Assembly (NCBI GenBank): GCA_963969395.1
Contig: OZ017795.1
Span: 38,049,063-38,113,062 of the forward strand
Length of the DNA stretch: 64,000 nucleotides
DNA from: Pseudoscleropodium purum
Lineage: Eukaryota > Streptophyta > Bryopsida > Hypnales > Brachytheciaceae
Direction of reading: 5' to 3'
Below are positions 34,761 through 45,523 of this stretch, piece after piece. Position numbers and translations under genes: made by a program. Each line of letters starts with the position of its first letter. Position 1 is the first letter of the stretch. Under the pieces are notes generated by a model. It was not told the DNA's origin and ran no database searches. It worked only from the letters and a program-made list of their open reading frames with translations.

Positions 34761-35880
34761 ATTGCAAAGGCACTTGAAAAAAAAAAAAAAATTGTACAGC
34801 TTTTAAAACTCTAGAAGAAATTAATTTGTTGAACCCTATTGTATGCAAAACAAGATTAATCTTCCCATTGGCAAATGAATTCTCAAAACCATGAGAAAAG
34901 TTGTGTGAACACAAAAATTGATGCAAGTTGCAACATTGAGGCAAGGAAAATGAAGTTATATAGTCTTCTTCATCTTCACCTCATCAGCCATGGCCTTGAA
35001 CAATGCAGGAAGTTGTTCTGTCAAATCTGAAACAAATGCACTAACAAATTAATTGGAATAACAATTGCAAGTATGGAATGCACATCACCTAAACAATCTT
35101 CAACCAGATGCAATTCTGAAACAAATGCTTAACAAACTTGAACCACAATTGCAAGACAATACTAAATGCACATCATTTAAAAAATCTTCAATTGGATTCA
35201 CAAACTCAATTGCAAGTTTGTAGCACTAAAATGATTGAAGTGCTTTACATACCAACATGTGTACATTAGTAGCAAATCTAGACCATTCAGGAAATTATTG
35301 TACTTTCACTTATAATATATATGTCAATTTTTACATATGATTGAAATATTTTAAGATGTTTATTGAAAACAATGAATAAACAGGAAGAAATAATTTGTAG
35401 TTAAGATTTGAAAACATTTTAAAATAGAAGACACAAACAAACAAAAACAAGATTCCATTATAGTTGAGTCACCTATAACCAACCAAATAAGCAATTGTGG
35501 ACAAGATGTGGGATACTTGAAGGAAAAGAAAAAATTCCTGCAAGTTCAAAGACAAAAATGACGGGGATTGCCCAAATTCCTTTAATATTATCGCCTGAAG
35601 TCAATTTACAGTGAATTTAGCAAGGCAAAACTTGCACTTGACTCATGTCTAACATATAGTCTTTGAAAAGTGCTCATAGAGAGAATAACTCATATTTAGT
35701 GAGTCATGGAAAAAGAAGACCATATGTCATGGCCTTTGGGTATGCATGTAGTACTTTAGCCAACATTAATCTCATCAACAACAATGGCACTCTACTAGAC
35801 AAAAAAAAAATAGGGACAAGGACGGGAATGGGTGTTTTCACCTTAAACTTGTTAAGTTTCGTTTTGGGAATAAACACGTC
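34761..35880. other. Intergenic DNA upstream of the SDR gene
   Basis: No gene is supportable. A 104-codon frame at 35663-35977 overlaps the likely promoter and has no motifs. Confidence 0.5.
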
Positions 35881-35899
35881 TGAAAAAGAACCTGTTCAG

Positions 35900-35930
35900 A
35901 CGTGGCCAAGGAAGAGTCCCGATACGTGGC
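35900..35930 (+). promoter_or_regulatory. Pair of ABRE-type motifs (ACGTGGC)
   Basis: ACGTGGC occurs at 35900-35906 and again at 35924-35930, 24 bp apart and about 350 bp upstream of the SDR start codon. ACGTGGC is the abscisic-acid response element core bound by bZIP (ABF/ABI5) factors, and paired copies are typical of functional sites. This fits the downstream gene's relatives, which are expressed in seed maturation or desiccation. Function here is inferred. Confidence 0.6.
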
Positions 35931-36271
35931 AGCTCCAGAAGTCATGTCCACTTGTCTCGAACAAGGCGACTGCATGAATGCACAACCCTAGCCACTTGAC
36001 ATGCCTGCACTCCCAGTCACCCCATCTCTCACTACAAATCCCCACTCCATCTTGATGTCCTTGGACACCATCAATTTGTAAGTGAACTTGTCTGCATTCT
36101 TGGATCACTCACATTTGCGATCATTGAGACTTGGGATCATTCAGACTTGGGCTTCTTCTGAATTGGGGTTCTTCAGATTTGGTTTTCTTTGAATTCATTT
36201 GGCATTCTTCAGAATTAGCTTGTCGCTTCGTTCACGATTGAGGGAATACTTACAAGGGTCTTTGTGCTTTG

Positions 36272-39014
36272 ATGTCGCTCCGTCTGGTTGCAGCTTGTCA
36301 CTTGGGTGGACCAGCGAAGTGTCTATTAGTATCCCAAACACATAGGAGGTTGCACTTGTTTACAAGGAGTCCTGCGAATTTGGAGTTGTTTGGAGTTCGT
36401 GGTGCAGCAGCAGCAGGAGCGCAAGCGAATCGTGCTGAGCGTGTGAAGCAGCAGCATCGTTGCGTGGCCACCATGGAGAAGCAACGCGAGGCGCAGGTGC
36501 AGGACACGCACCCTGGAAAGGAGCATGAGATGAATCCCGTGCCGTCCTACGCGCGCCCTGCCTACAAGCCTTCAGGAAAGCTCGAGGTATGAATGAATAA
36601 ATGGACTTTACAGAGGGTGCCATTCTCTCCAGTGCCAGAGAATGCACTGACAGAGGCGGTTAATATGCTTTGTTTGGCTTAAGGATGCATTGAAAAAGGC
36701 GGTTAATATGCTTGTTTTTTTCTTCTTGGTGGTGGTCATTGCAGGGGAAGGTTGCGTTGATAACAGGAGGGGATTCTGGGATTGGGCGAGCTGTGGGTCA
36801 TCATTTTGCTTTAGAAGGAGCTACTGTGGCATTTACATTTTTGCCAGGACCTGAAAACAAGGACGCCGACGACACTATTGATATTCTGAAGAAAGCACAA
36901 ACTGACAACGCTAAGGATCCTCTGAAAATTGGAGCGGATCTGGGATTTGACGAGAACTGCCAGAAGGTGACACGATCTGTACTTGTTCAAAATGCCTGCG
37001 ACTCTTAGAACATCATTCTCCTATCAGAGCTCAATGTACTCTTTTCGAGGTTCCGTCTGTGAGTTGTACAAAGTTGTTTTGTTTTTTGTGTTTGTTTTGA
37101 GGCACTGGACACGTAGTACTTCGACATTGTGAATTCAGCACATCACCTGAATCTTTTTGATCTGTAGGTAATCAATGAAGTGGTGGAAAAGTACGGACGT
37201 ATCGACATTCTGGTGAACAATGCTGGAGAGCAGCACACCGTAGAGAATATCGAGGACTTGCTACCGGAGCAGGTTGAGCGGACGTTCAGAACAAACATTT
37301 TCTCCATGTTCTACCTTACTCGGTATGGAGATCTCTTCATATTGTCAATTTTTCTTTGGTTGAAAAAGGGGAGACTTAATGTTGTCATGTTGCGTTCATT
37401 GTGAACCCTTTCACGAGCCGAAGAATATTCTCTTGATAGCTCTTGATTCAAGAGTAGTACTTAGCATTCTGTCGAATAACCTTCTTGGACCTTTTGACTC
37501 GATAGTTCGTAGAAAAATTGATTTCGTAGCGTGTCATTCTTCTACTGATGCCTTGAAAGTAAATTTAACACAATTGTTCCAATAGTGTGAAATTTTGGGA
37601 CTTCAATGTAAACTCCCTATTGAAACATGTTACAAACATATTGGGTTATTGTTTTAACCTCTAGGTTGGTATAAACATTTGATAATTATTTTTTGAATTT
37701 GGGGGTCAAGTGAGATAGTGATTACTGCGCCCTGATTACAGTATAGATACTCTCGGATGTTGCTCGAACTAAGTTGGTTTATAATCGATCCCCTCTGAAA
37801 ACAGATATGCTGTGCCATACATGAAAGAAGGAAGTACTATTGTCAATACCACTTCAGTGAATGCTTTCAAGGGTAATGCAACACTCTTGGATTACACTGC
37901 TACCAAAGGAGCCATTATAGCGTTCACCAGGGGTTTGTCTCTGCAGCTTGTGAAGCGGGGAATCCGTGTGAATGGTAATTTCTGCACATCTAACTAGTGT
38001 AGAACCCAAAAAATATGTTGTTTTCAATTCTGCTTGTAGCTGAAGTTGCATGCTTGATTGTATAAAACCCAAAGTGTCAGAAGTGATCACTTTCATAACA
38101 ACGAGAGATGAAACGAATCAATAGGGGGTGTCAGTGTTGGAGGATGGTTCTTTCATTTTCAAGACAAAAGTTTTATACTGTCGCCAGTGAGATAAACCGT
38201 CCTAATTGTGCTACCAATTTAGTTGAGCCTATTTGTGCCACTAAATAGCAGGAGCGCACATTTCAAAAATTTGTTATGCACACTTTTGTTCACTTGTTGG
38301 CATAGGCTCAACTAAATTGGTCGCACAATTAGGATGGCTGACCTTGAAGGTGTTAGCACCGACCTCAAGGGGATGATTTTTTTAATTTTTTATTGAAAAG
38401 ATGTAGCTTCATCTCCTTCTTTTTAGGGTTTCATTTCCACTATGGCAGGATTCACTCATGTTCGCTGGCAAGCCATTCTCCTAGCTTGACACTGACTATT
38501 AAGAAGCTTGTAAAGTATACCATGGGACAGAAAAAAGCATGGCCTACAGTAATGAATGGTAAAGACTTGCTTGGAAAATTGCCGTAGTTAACTTAACTAC
38601 ACTCTTCAAAGTGCAAATTTTATTTTTAGTTAACGATTTAGGGATTAATTGTTGTGAATTGTGAAAAATTGCAGCTGTAGCTCCAGGACCGGTTTGGACT
38701 CCTCTGATTCCCTCATCCTTTCCAGCTGAGAAGACTGAGAAATTTGGAAGCCAAGTCCCTATGGGTCGCGCCGGAGAGCCTTCTGAAATCGCTACTTCCT
38801 ATGTATTCCTTGCATCTGAAGATTCATCTTACTTCACTGGCCAATGCTTACATCCGAATGGTACGTTGTAATTCAATTTGGTATGAAATTCGGATATGAT
38901 TTCAATTAGCAATGGCTATTTTTTTCTTTTTTAATTGCTGGAACATGTTCAGTAGTTGCTCACTAGTGGTTGTCGACATGATTGTTTGCAGGTGGTTACG
39001 TCGTGAATGCCTAA
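36272..39014 (+). CDS. Short-chain dehydrogenase, glucose/ribitol dehydrogenase-homolog type (six exons, 356 aa)
   Basis: Exons are 36272-36586, 36745-36966, 37168-37322, 37805-37974, 38675-38860 and 38992-39014, with GT-AG junctions and consistent phases. Residues 1 to about 65 are basic and Ala/Arg-rich, suggesting an organelle transit peptide. VPSYARPAYKPSGKLE then leads into the SDR domain: cofactor motif TGGDSGIG (112-119), NNAG (196-199), catalytic Ser248, Tyr261 and Lys265 (YTATK), then APGPVWTPLIPSSFP and C-terminal GGYVVNA. It belongs to the extended plant group that includes the Arabidopsis chloroplast aldehyde reductase and seed-maturation homologs. The substrate is probably small aldehydes or sugars with NADP(H), which is inferred. 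ATG 36272 is the first in frame. The gene looks intact. ABRE motifs upstream suggest ABA/drought control. Confidence 0.93.
36645..36715 (+). repeat. Short direct duplication in SDR intron 1
   Basis: 'aggcggttaatatgctt' occurs at about 36653 and 36699, each preceded by a 'gcactga'/'gcattga' motif, giving two units of about 46 bp. Confidence 0.65.
38197..38343. mobile_element. Palindromic MITE in SDR intron 4
   Basis: The left arm contains CCTAATTGTGCTACCAATTT then AGTTGAGCCTAT. The right arm read on the minus strand contains CCTAATTGTGCGACCAATTT then AGTTGAGCCTATGCC. The arms are about 45 bp around a loop of roughly 60 bp. It lies inside the 700-bp intron 4 and does not disturb splice sites. 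Confidence 0.8.
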
Positions 39015-40157
39015 TTACCAAGGCTGCACAATTTTTTGACAGCGAGATTGTGTGCTCTGCTTTTGACAAATGTTGATATGAAGTTAGGTTGAACGTTTAG
39101 CTTCATAGTTTATACAACGTTGATCTCGACTGGAGAAAATGATTGTACAGGTTATAGGTTTGTATGTCTTAATTCGAGGGAGGAGATAGAAGCACGATGC
39201 TGTTACCCAGTTTTGTCCCTATATTATAATGGAAAAAGCAGCATTTTTCTGGACTGAATGGAAATGTTTTGAAGTTTTCATTGGTACAACTTTAGAAATA
39301 GACCAGCTATTGTGAAAGTTATGAGAAATAATATGTCGAGCCACAAGTCTTTTTCTTGTAATGCTCTCTGTTATCATGGGTTTCGCAGACTAGTCAAATG
39401 ACCATGCAATTGACCCAGGGTAGGTTTTAACCTAGGTTGTCTTCTTAGTCGATTAAAATTTTACTAAATCTTTAATTCATCAATTTCTTCTTCATAGAAA
39501 AAGATCATAACAAGATCATCTTACAACTAAGTTTCAATATGTCTATTAGTGTAACTTGCACCAAGCCGTCTACACACATAATGCAGAAGACTTTGGAATC
39601 TCTTACCTTGGCTTTGGCAAGTTTTGAATCATCTTCAGCAGCATGTGACATGGTCATTCATTGGCATCAGTGCATTTGAACTCCTCACCTCTCACAGTCA
39701 TTAGCACAATCACTTGAACGTACAAATTTTTATTTGTAACAAACTCATTTGCCCATCTTCCATCCTAACTATAAATAGAAATTGCCATATGAGCTACACT
39801 AAAGTTGTGGTGTTCTAAGCTATAACTGAGGTTAGAACATTTTGTGGTGCAAGCTATAACTTCAAGCAAATGAAATGTGGATTGGGGTGTCCCATCGGAG
39901 GTCTGGGCGGTGCCTTCCCAGTGGCAAGTGTTGTGACCAAATGCGAAAGGATTCATCATCTCTGATACGTGCTTTTTCTACAAAGAAAGTCCCTAGCTAG
40001 CTAGCTGAGCCCACCTGCTTGCACAAAGAACTACTGTAGTGTGCAAGAAACTCGCTTGCTGGTGGTGTCAGTGCAGGCTAGCGAAGTTAGGTCAGTCCAC
40101 CAGCAAGGACACAAGGAAAACCAATGCCGCCTTCAATTTAGGACATTCAATGAGTAA
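39015..40157. other. SDR 3' region and intergenic DNA
   Basis: The first few hundred bases are the probable 3'UTR of the SDR gene. No further gene is seen. Confidence 0.5.
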
Positions 40158-40887
40158 GAGCATCTCCAGCAGTCCGCACCACACTAACACTCCAAATGAT
40201 TTGGCACACCCAGGGATATGTAGCGACCAGGGTGCTTTTTTTGCATTTTTTACGAGGTGCCAAAGTGACGATATAAAATTTTGGCACTTTTTTTTCATTT
40301 TATGTGAGGTGCCAAAGTGGCAATATGGAATTTTATAGTGGTGCTTCAAATTTCAACAGTCATGCACATACTGGATATAAAATATCACATTGTTTCATCC
40401 AAGATTGTTTTTTGTTTGGAATTTTCTGGCAAAAAAATTCCACGTTTTGTTGCAAATTTTTAGCCAACTTATTTTTTTCTGGTGCAAACTAACACCAAAA
40501 AACAAAAAAACAAAAACTTGTAGTGTCCCAACCATTGCAATTGGTATTGTTTTTCAATATAAGCCACTTGAAGTATATGTCGCTACACTTCAACCTACAA
40601 TGTATGATTTGTGACATGTTATTGATGAGAAGATGAACTTTCTACTTTAAACTTCAAAGTTTCAATCTCAAACTTCCCACTTTGGATGCGTGACCAATTC
40701 CAACTCTCCCAATGTGTTGGATTCCCATAGCTCATTAATGATGTACCTCAATAAGCAGGAGTTTTTGACATGTTCACTCTTATTTGGAGGCTGTTGGTAG
40801 GGGAATGGCAACAAATAGGGCCCTTCCACACACTCCATTCACAAATTAGTGTGTCCCTTTTAACGCACACTATTAGAAAAAATGCTC
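40158..40887. mobile_element. PIF/Harbinger-type MITE, TAA-flanked (730 bp)
   Basis: The left end is GAGCATCTCCAGCAGTCCGC after TAA at 40155-40157. The right end on the minus strand is GAGCATTTTTTCTAATAGTG, followed by TAA at 40888-40890. An internal inverted segment, 'gaggtgccaaagtg.c.atat', is repeated at about 40255 and 40305. It is non-coding. Confidence 0.68.
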
Positions 40888-40890
40888 TAA

Positions 40891-41051
40891 GGGAAGTGAC
40901 TAAGCCTATTATATGGGCTTGCCAAACAAGAGCAAGCCCATAGCATATTAGCTAGTGGCCAAGTGTACATCTTAATATCTTGTGAATGCACAACACTAAT
41001 ATAATTTTGCCTGCAATGGGCTTGCTTTCATTTGGCCTACAATGGGCTCAC
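40891..41051. mobile_element. Diverged palindromic MITE related to 2316-2485
   Basis: The right half matches 2405-2475: 'ctaatataattttgcc', then 'aatgggcttgct.tcatttggcct', then 'aatgggctcact'. The left half is a poor inverted match. It lies directly between a TAA-flanked and a TTAA-bounded element. Confidence 0.5.
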
Positions 41052-41055
41052 TTAA

Positions 41056-41706
41056 CCCCTAAATGCCCGAGGCACCCAATTCTTGTGTCAACAATACTTT
41101 GAAGTTAAATAAAACTTAACCTAGGTGATATTTTTAGTAGTTTTTGTTTTAAAAAATTTGTTTTGAAGTTTAGCTTTAGCATCAAAAATCCAATTTTGAA
41201 AATTATAAATTACTAATTTTCTATTCAAGATTTTGTACAAGGGTGTTTAGTGCAATCTTGACTTTTTGTAGTGTTGATAGCCCTTGGAAATGAGCCTCAA
41301 ACAAACTAGAACTCAAATAATAATTCACATTAGAAAATTCATTTTAAGAAATTGTAGAAGAGATTTTCAGAATCTATAAATTGATTAGAGTTATATATAT
41401 TATGCCCTTTACCCTCATTTTTTTTGGTGATCAAATTTTTTCATTTAACATGTGAAAAAAGGGTTTAAAGACTTCAAATAGTTTTTGCAGTTTTAACACC
41501 CTCATAATCAAACATTATAATCTTTCAATCTATAAGTGATATTGTTGTGTTTTCTTTTCCTATGTGATTTCCAACATATCTAGTTTGAATTTTTTTAAGT
41601 TATGAATCCAAAAAAATTGATACAACTTATCAAAATTTTTTTTTTTGTTCAATTAAGAACAAATTCCTAGAAACTCATAAAAGGCCTTCAATTGGGCATT
41701 TAGGGG
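41056..41706. mobile_element. TTAA-bounded MITE (651 bp), relative of 15958-16612
   Basis: The left end is CCCCTAAATGCCCGAGGCACC after TTAA at 41052-41055, shown here shortened at the 3' side. The right end is GGGCATTTAGGGG before TTAA at 41707-41710. The interior resembles the copy at 15958 in opposite orientation: 'gtgatattgttgtgttttct' against 'aacacagcaatatcac'. It is non-coding. Confidence 0.78.
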
Positions 41707-41710
41707 TTAA

Positions 41711-42819
41711 AGTAAGCTAGTCCATTCCTAATTCCATCATCCTACTTTTTATCCCAATTATATTAAAAAAATTCATCTAAATGCATTTGTTTTTCACAAA
41801 ATTGTTGCATTAATTACACTACTACAAAAATTTGTGACCAAAACAATAGAAAATTATTGTTTGCATCTGTTGTTTTGGTTAAAATTACATTGAAATCTCT
41901 TATTTTGGATCTATTGATTTGGACAAGATATTATTTTTAACCCCTAAAATTATTTCACATTTAGAAGTCCAAAACTACTTTAAAATAGTGGTCTCCAAAT
42001 TAAAGCATGGCAAAAATCTTCATCCATATTTATTCATCAACAAATCTAATTGTAGGATCTTTTAGTTAATTTGTTAGAGTATACCCTCCTAAATTTTCAA
42101 AATAAGAAACCTTATCAATTACAAGATTGAGTAGCCTGAATTTTTTTTTAAAGTATTTTCAACTCTTCTCAAATGGTTAGATTTCATATTTTAAACATTT
42201 TATTCCAAAATGTTTAGATCCTACAACTACAACTCTTTATAATATATTGAAGAAAATAGTTGGAAATACATATTAAAAAATTCCAAAAAGAAATTCACAT
42301 TCATGCTTGAAAAAAATAGTAAGTAGAAAGAAATATATCATGGATTAAAATATTGAATTGTTAAGCATTTAGTTATGGAATTGAAAATGGTCAATCCCAA
42401 TGGTTGTAATGTTGTAGTAAGCAATCTACAACCTTTGATTTGATATTTTTTTAGGGCATGGTTTCAGAAATCTTCTTAGTTAGACTTTGAAAAATCGTAG
42501 TTAATTCATATGATATCCAAAAATTATACAACAAAGTATTTTGAAAGTTTTTCTAAATTGACAAGAAGATCCCAAAACATTTATGATATAAATTTTATTA
42601 ATGAAAGCTACTAGTGCTTGATAGAAATGGTTCAGAAATCCAATTTTCAAGTACTCTAAAACTACACTTTAAAATAGGTTGCAAAACTCAAATTTTTTTG
42701 GTGATAGGAATGTACGGAACTTTATTTACAACTCAATTTTTTTTTTAAATGTTATTTTAAACCTGAATTTGAAACAATTTGTCTAACAAGAAGATCATTT
42801 GGAGACAAAGGGAATACAA
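41711..42819. other. AT-rich intergenic DNA
   Basis: No gene is seen. TTAACCCCTAAAATTATTT at 41938 is a possible isolated left end of another TTAA-type element. Confidence 0.5.
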
Positions 42820-42823
42820 TTAA

Positions 42824-43421
42824 CCCTTAAAGGACCAAGCTGCATTTTTTTGGCAACATAACGAATTTGGGCAACTCACTATGAATGGAGTTTTAATTAT
42901 TTTGTGGTGAAATTTTCACTAAACATGTACCCAAGGAGTAGCTTCAATGCCTGACAATTTTCATAACTTTTGACTACATGGTCAAAAAGTTATTTCATGA
43001 TATGTGATTTTCTTTATTCTGCGGACAACTTGGGCAGCTCAAAAAACTTCTTTAAAAATCACTTCAAAAATATATAAAAATTTGAAATTGGTTCTTTAGG
43101 TTTATATAAGAGTGGGAGCTTTGAATCATTCCATTTTGATTAATGAGATGAAATTTATGAGGAGTTTTAGTTTGCAGGTAGGTATGGTTTTCAAAGAAGT
43201 TTTTTGAGCTACCCAAGTTGTCCGCAAAATAAAGAAAATCACATATCATGCAATAACTTTTTGACCATGTAGTCAAAAGTTATGAAAATTGTCAAGCCTT
43301 GAAGCTACTCCTCGGGCACATGTTTAGTGAAAATTATAGCACAAAATAATTAAAACTTGATTTGTAGTGAGCTACCCAAATTTGCTATGTTGCCAAAAAA
43401 TGCAACTTAGTCCTTTAGGGG
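42824..43421. mobile_element. Long-hairpin TTAA-bounded element (598 bp)
   Basis: The left end CCCTTAAAGGACCAAG follows TTAA at 42820-42823. The right end CTTAGTCCTTTAGGGG precedes TTAA at 43422-43425. The left arm (42824 to about 43051) and right arm (about 43190 to 43421) are near-perfect reverse complements; for example GAGCTGCCCAAGTTGTCCGC (left, minus strand) matches GAGCTACCCAAGTTGTCCGC (right). The loop is about 140 bp. It is non-coding, and transcription would give a roughly 230-bp double-stranded stem. Confidence 0.85.
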
Positions 43422-43425
43422 TTAA

Positions 43426-44666
43426 AGTAAGGTTCTCAAAGCATTGAAGCCCTAAAATTGCCCACCTCCTCAAATGTACATTATTTGAATATGTTTCTTT
43501 TTTGTGTACATTTGAGGAAGTGGCCAATTTCAGAGCCCTCTGCCATTTCAACTTAAAAAATTCATAACTAATTCCACAAAGCTCCCAAAAAATATGAAAC
43601 AACTTGAATTAGATGCCAATTTCATTTATCTTTCAAGGAAAATTTACTGGAAATTTATCTTTCAAGAAGTTTCAGCTCTTAAATGGGCGATTCATGGACC
43701 TCCTACCTTAGCTTACAGGGTAACCTCAAGGGCCTGAAGTGGAGTTAAAAAAAACTGATCTTTGATTTTTATTTATTTTTTAAACAAACGAATGATCTTT
43801 GGTCTTTGAATTGCTCACGATCTTGTCAAGAGTAGAGACAAGAACTTGAGACAAAAACATGTCCATTTGAAAAATTTCAACATTCAATGCACATGCCATC
43901 TCCTTTAACTTATTTTTAACTTACCTGGAACCTGAAGCCATATGTACACAATCTCATAATCTTACAGCCTCAGTCACCCCCCATCATTCCAAAAGATCGA
44001 TCTTTCAAAATTTAATGGCGTTTGGAGTTTAGTCATTGTTATATTTTTTGTTTTGTTTTCTGGTACTTCTTTATTTTAGTTTTATTTTGCCGGGGGCAGA
44101 GAGAGAGAGACACACACAGGAACATCATTTATTGGGTTCTGTTTTCATTGAATGGACAGAAATAATAATGCACATTGCACTTGACAGAACGAACAATCAA
44201 TCATTTGCTTTACTTCACAGAAAATCTTGCTTCAAAACAAAACAAAACAAAGGATCATTGTATACAGTGTGAGTTACTGTACGGGGCAGTTGGAACATCA
44301 TGTTCAATTCGTGAGATTGTTTGGTGTTATTATGTTATTTTTTTAAATTTTTTTTATATTATTGATCTCCTTCAACTGATGAAAAGTTTGAACTTACAAG
44401 AGGATGACATCATGACATCGATTGATCGGACATGACTCCAAAACTTACGGATGTCCGGAGCACTTCAGTTGTTGCAGAATGCACGTCATAAATAAACTCG
44501 GGAGTCCAAAGTTGCAACAACTTGGACACAGACTGTTCAACTGATTTATGTGTTGTACTTAAAAGTGGAACGGACTCTTGATTCATGCCGCCTCACAAAG
44601 TGCCCCACTCAGTCAGAGTTTTTTTTCATGTTTGTCGGTACTCTCAACTACAATATCTAATCACAT
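43426..44666. other. Intergenic DNA
   Basis: No gene is seen. A small inverted repeat around 'aaatgtacattatttgaatatg' and 'tgtacatttgagg' lies near 43472-43518, and a short GA/CA microsatellite at 44099-44118. Confidence 0.5.
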
Positions 44667-44825
44667 AAGGTAACTCTGCCTATGACAGTCCAAATGGGAG
44701 CCAGCCCATCAGAGGCAAAATTGTACTAATGGTGTACATTCTAGTTCTTGAAATGTGCATCACTAGAAATTTTATACCTGTGATGGGCTGGCTCCCATTT
44801 GGACTATCATAGGCAGAGTTACCTT
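44667..44825. mobile_element. Palindromic MITE (about 159 bp)
   Basis: The left arm AAGGTAACTCTGCCTATGAC and right arm read on the minus strand AAGGTAACTCTGCCTATGAT continue complementary for about 60 bp, with 'aatgggagccagcccatca' in both. The loop is about 40 bp. The copy is young-looking: the arms differ at only a few positions. Target duplication is not obvious. Confidence 0.85.
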
Positions 44826-44886
44826 ATTTTGAGTTAGATAAGTAAGTAGTGTTTGCACATATCTATATACTCTTAACTCTTTAATA

Positions 44887-45523
44887 GAGCATCTCCATTG
44901 ATATTGGAGTGCAAACTAAAAGGTAGACATTCCCAATACCAACCGTTAACCTAATACCACTTAAGTGTTAGACATTTGTTGATTCTAAAATGAGAATTTA
45001 TAACACAAGTACATGTCTAAACTTCACTTATTGTGAAGTTAAGCCATGTAGTATTATCATAGATTCTCACTCTAAAATCAATGAAAATCATCCATTTGGA
45101 TGGTGTTAAGTTAGAGGTTGGTATTGGGTATGTCTACCTTAGTGGCTCAGTAAATAGTTTGGTGTGGTTGGGCGCTGGTGAGAGTCCCGCTAAAAACATA
45201 GTTTTAGGGTTTTTTTAATTTCAACTAGGCTCTTCAAATTGTGCTTGTAATACTTGAAGTTGCTAAAGCCCTCTTTTGTCTTTCTTACATGCATCCCTCT
45301 TCTGTGTTTAGTAGCTGCGTTTGAACCTACTTCTATATGTGTGATGCCATGTCACTCACTTGACAAAGATGTGTGTGCCAATATATGGGAATTCACAATT
45401 TATACTTTTCTTTTTCCATCCTTGGATGGGAGGGACCATGTTTAGAGATAGGGCAGAGTAGGCATTTCAATACTCCAAGTTCATTTGGTTGTATTTGTTT
45501 CTCCATTTGCCGATGGAGATGCT
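44887..45523. mobile_element. Possible PIF/Harbinger-type MITE
   Basis: The left end GAGCATCTCCATTG and right end read on the minus strand AAGCATCTCCATCGGC match the terminal type seen at 18354 and 40158. 'ttggtattgggtatgtctacctt' near 45118-45140 mirrors 'aaggtagacattcccaatacca' near 44919-44941. The flanking 3-bp target is unclear. Confidence 0.55.

Noticed and set aside
36298..36647. Three open frames on the minus strand opposite SDR exon 1
   Set aside because: They mirror a GC-rich coding exon on the plus strand and have no independent support.
41938..41960. Isolated TTAACCCCTAAA end, and similar ends at 46110, 58918 and 63428
   Set aside because: No paired opposite terminus could be identified in the window, so these are not counted as elements.
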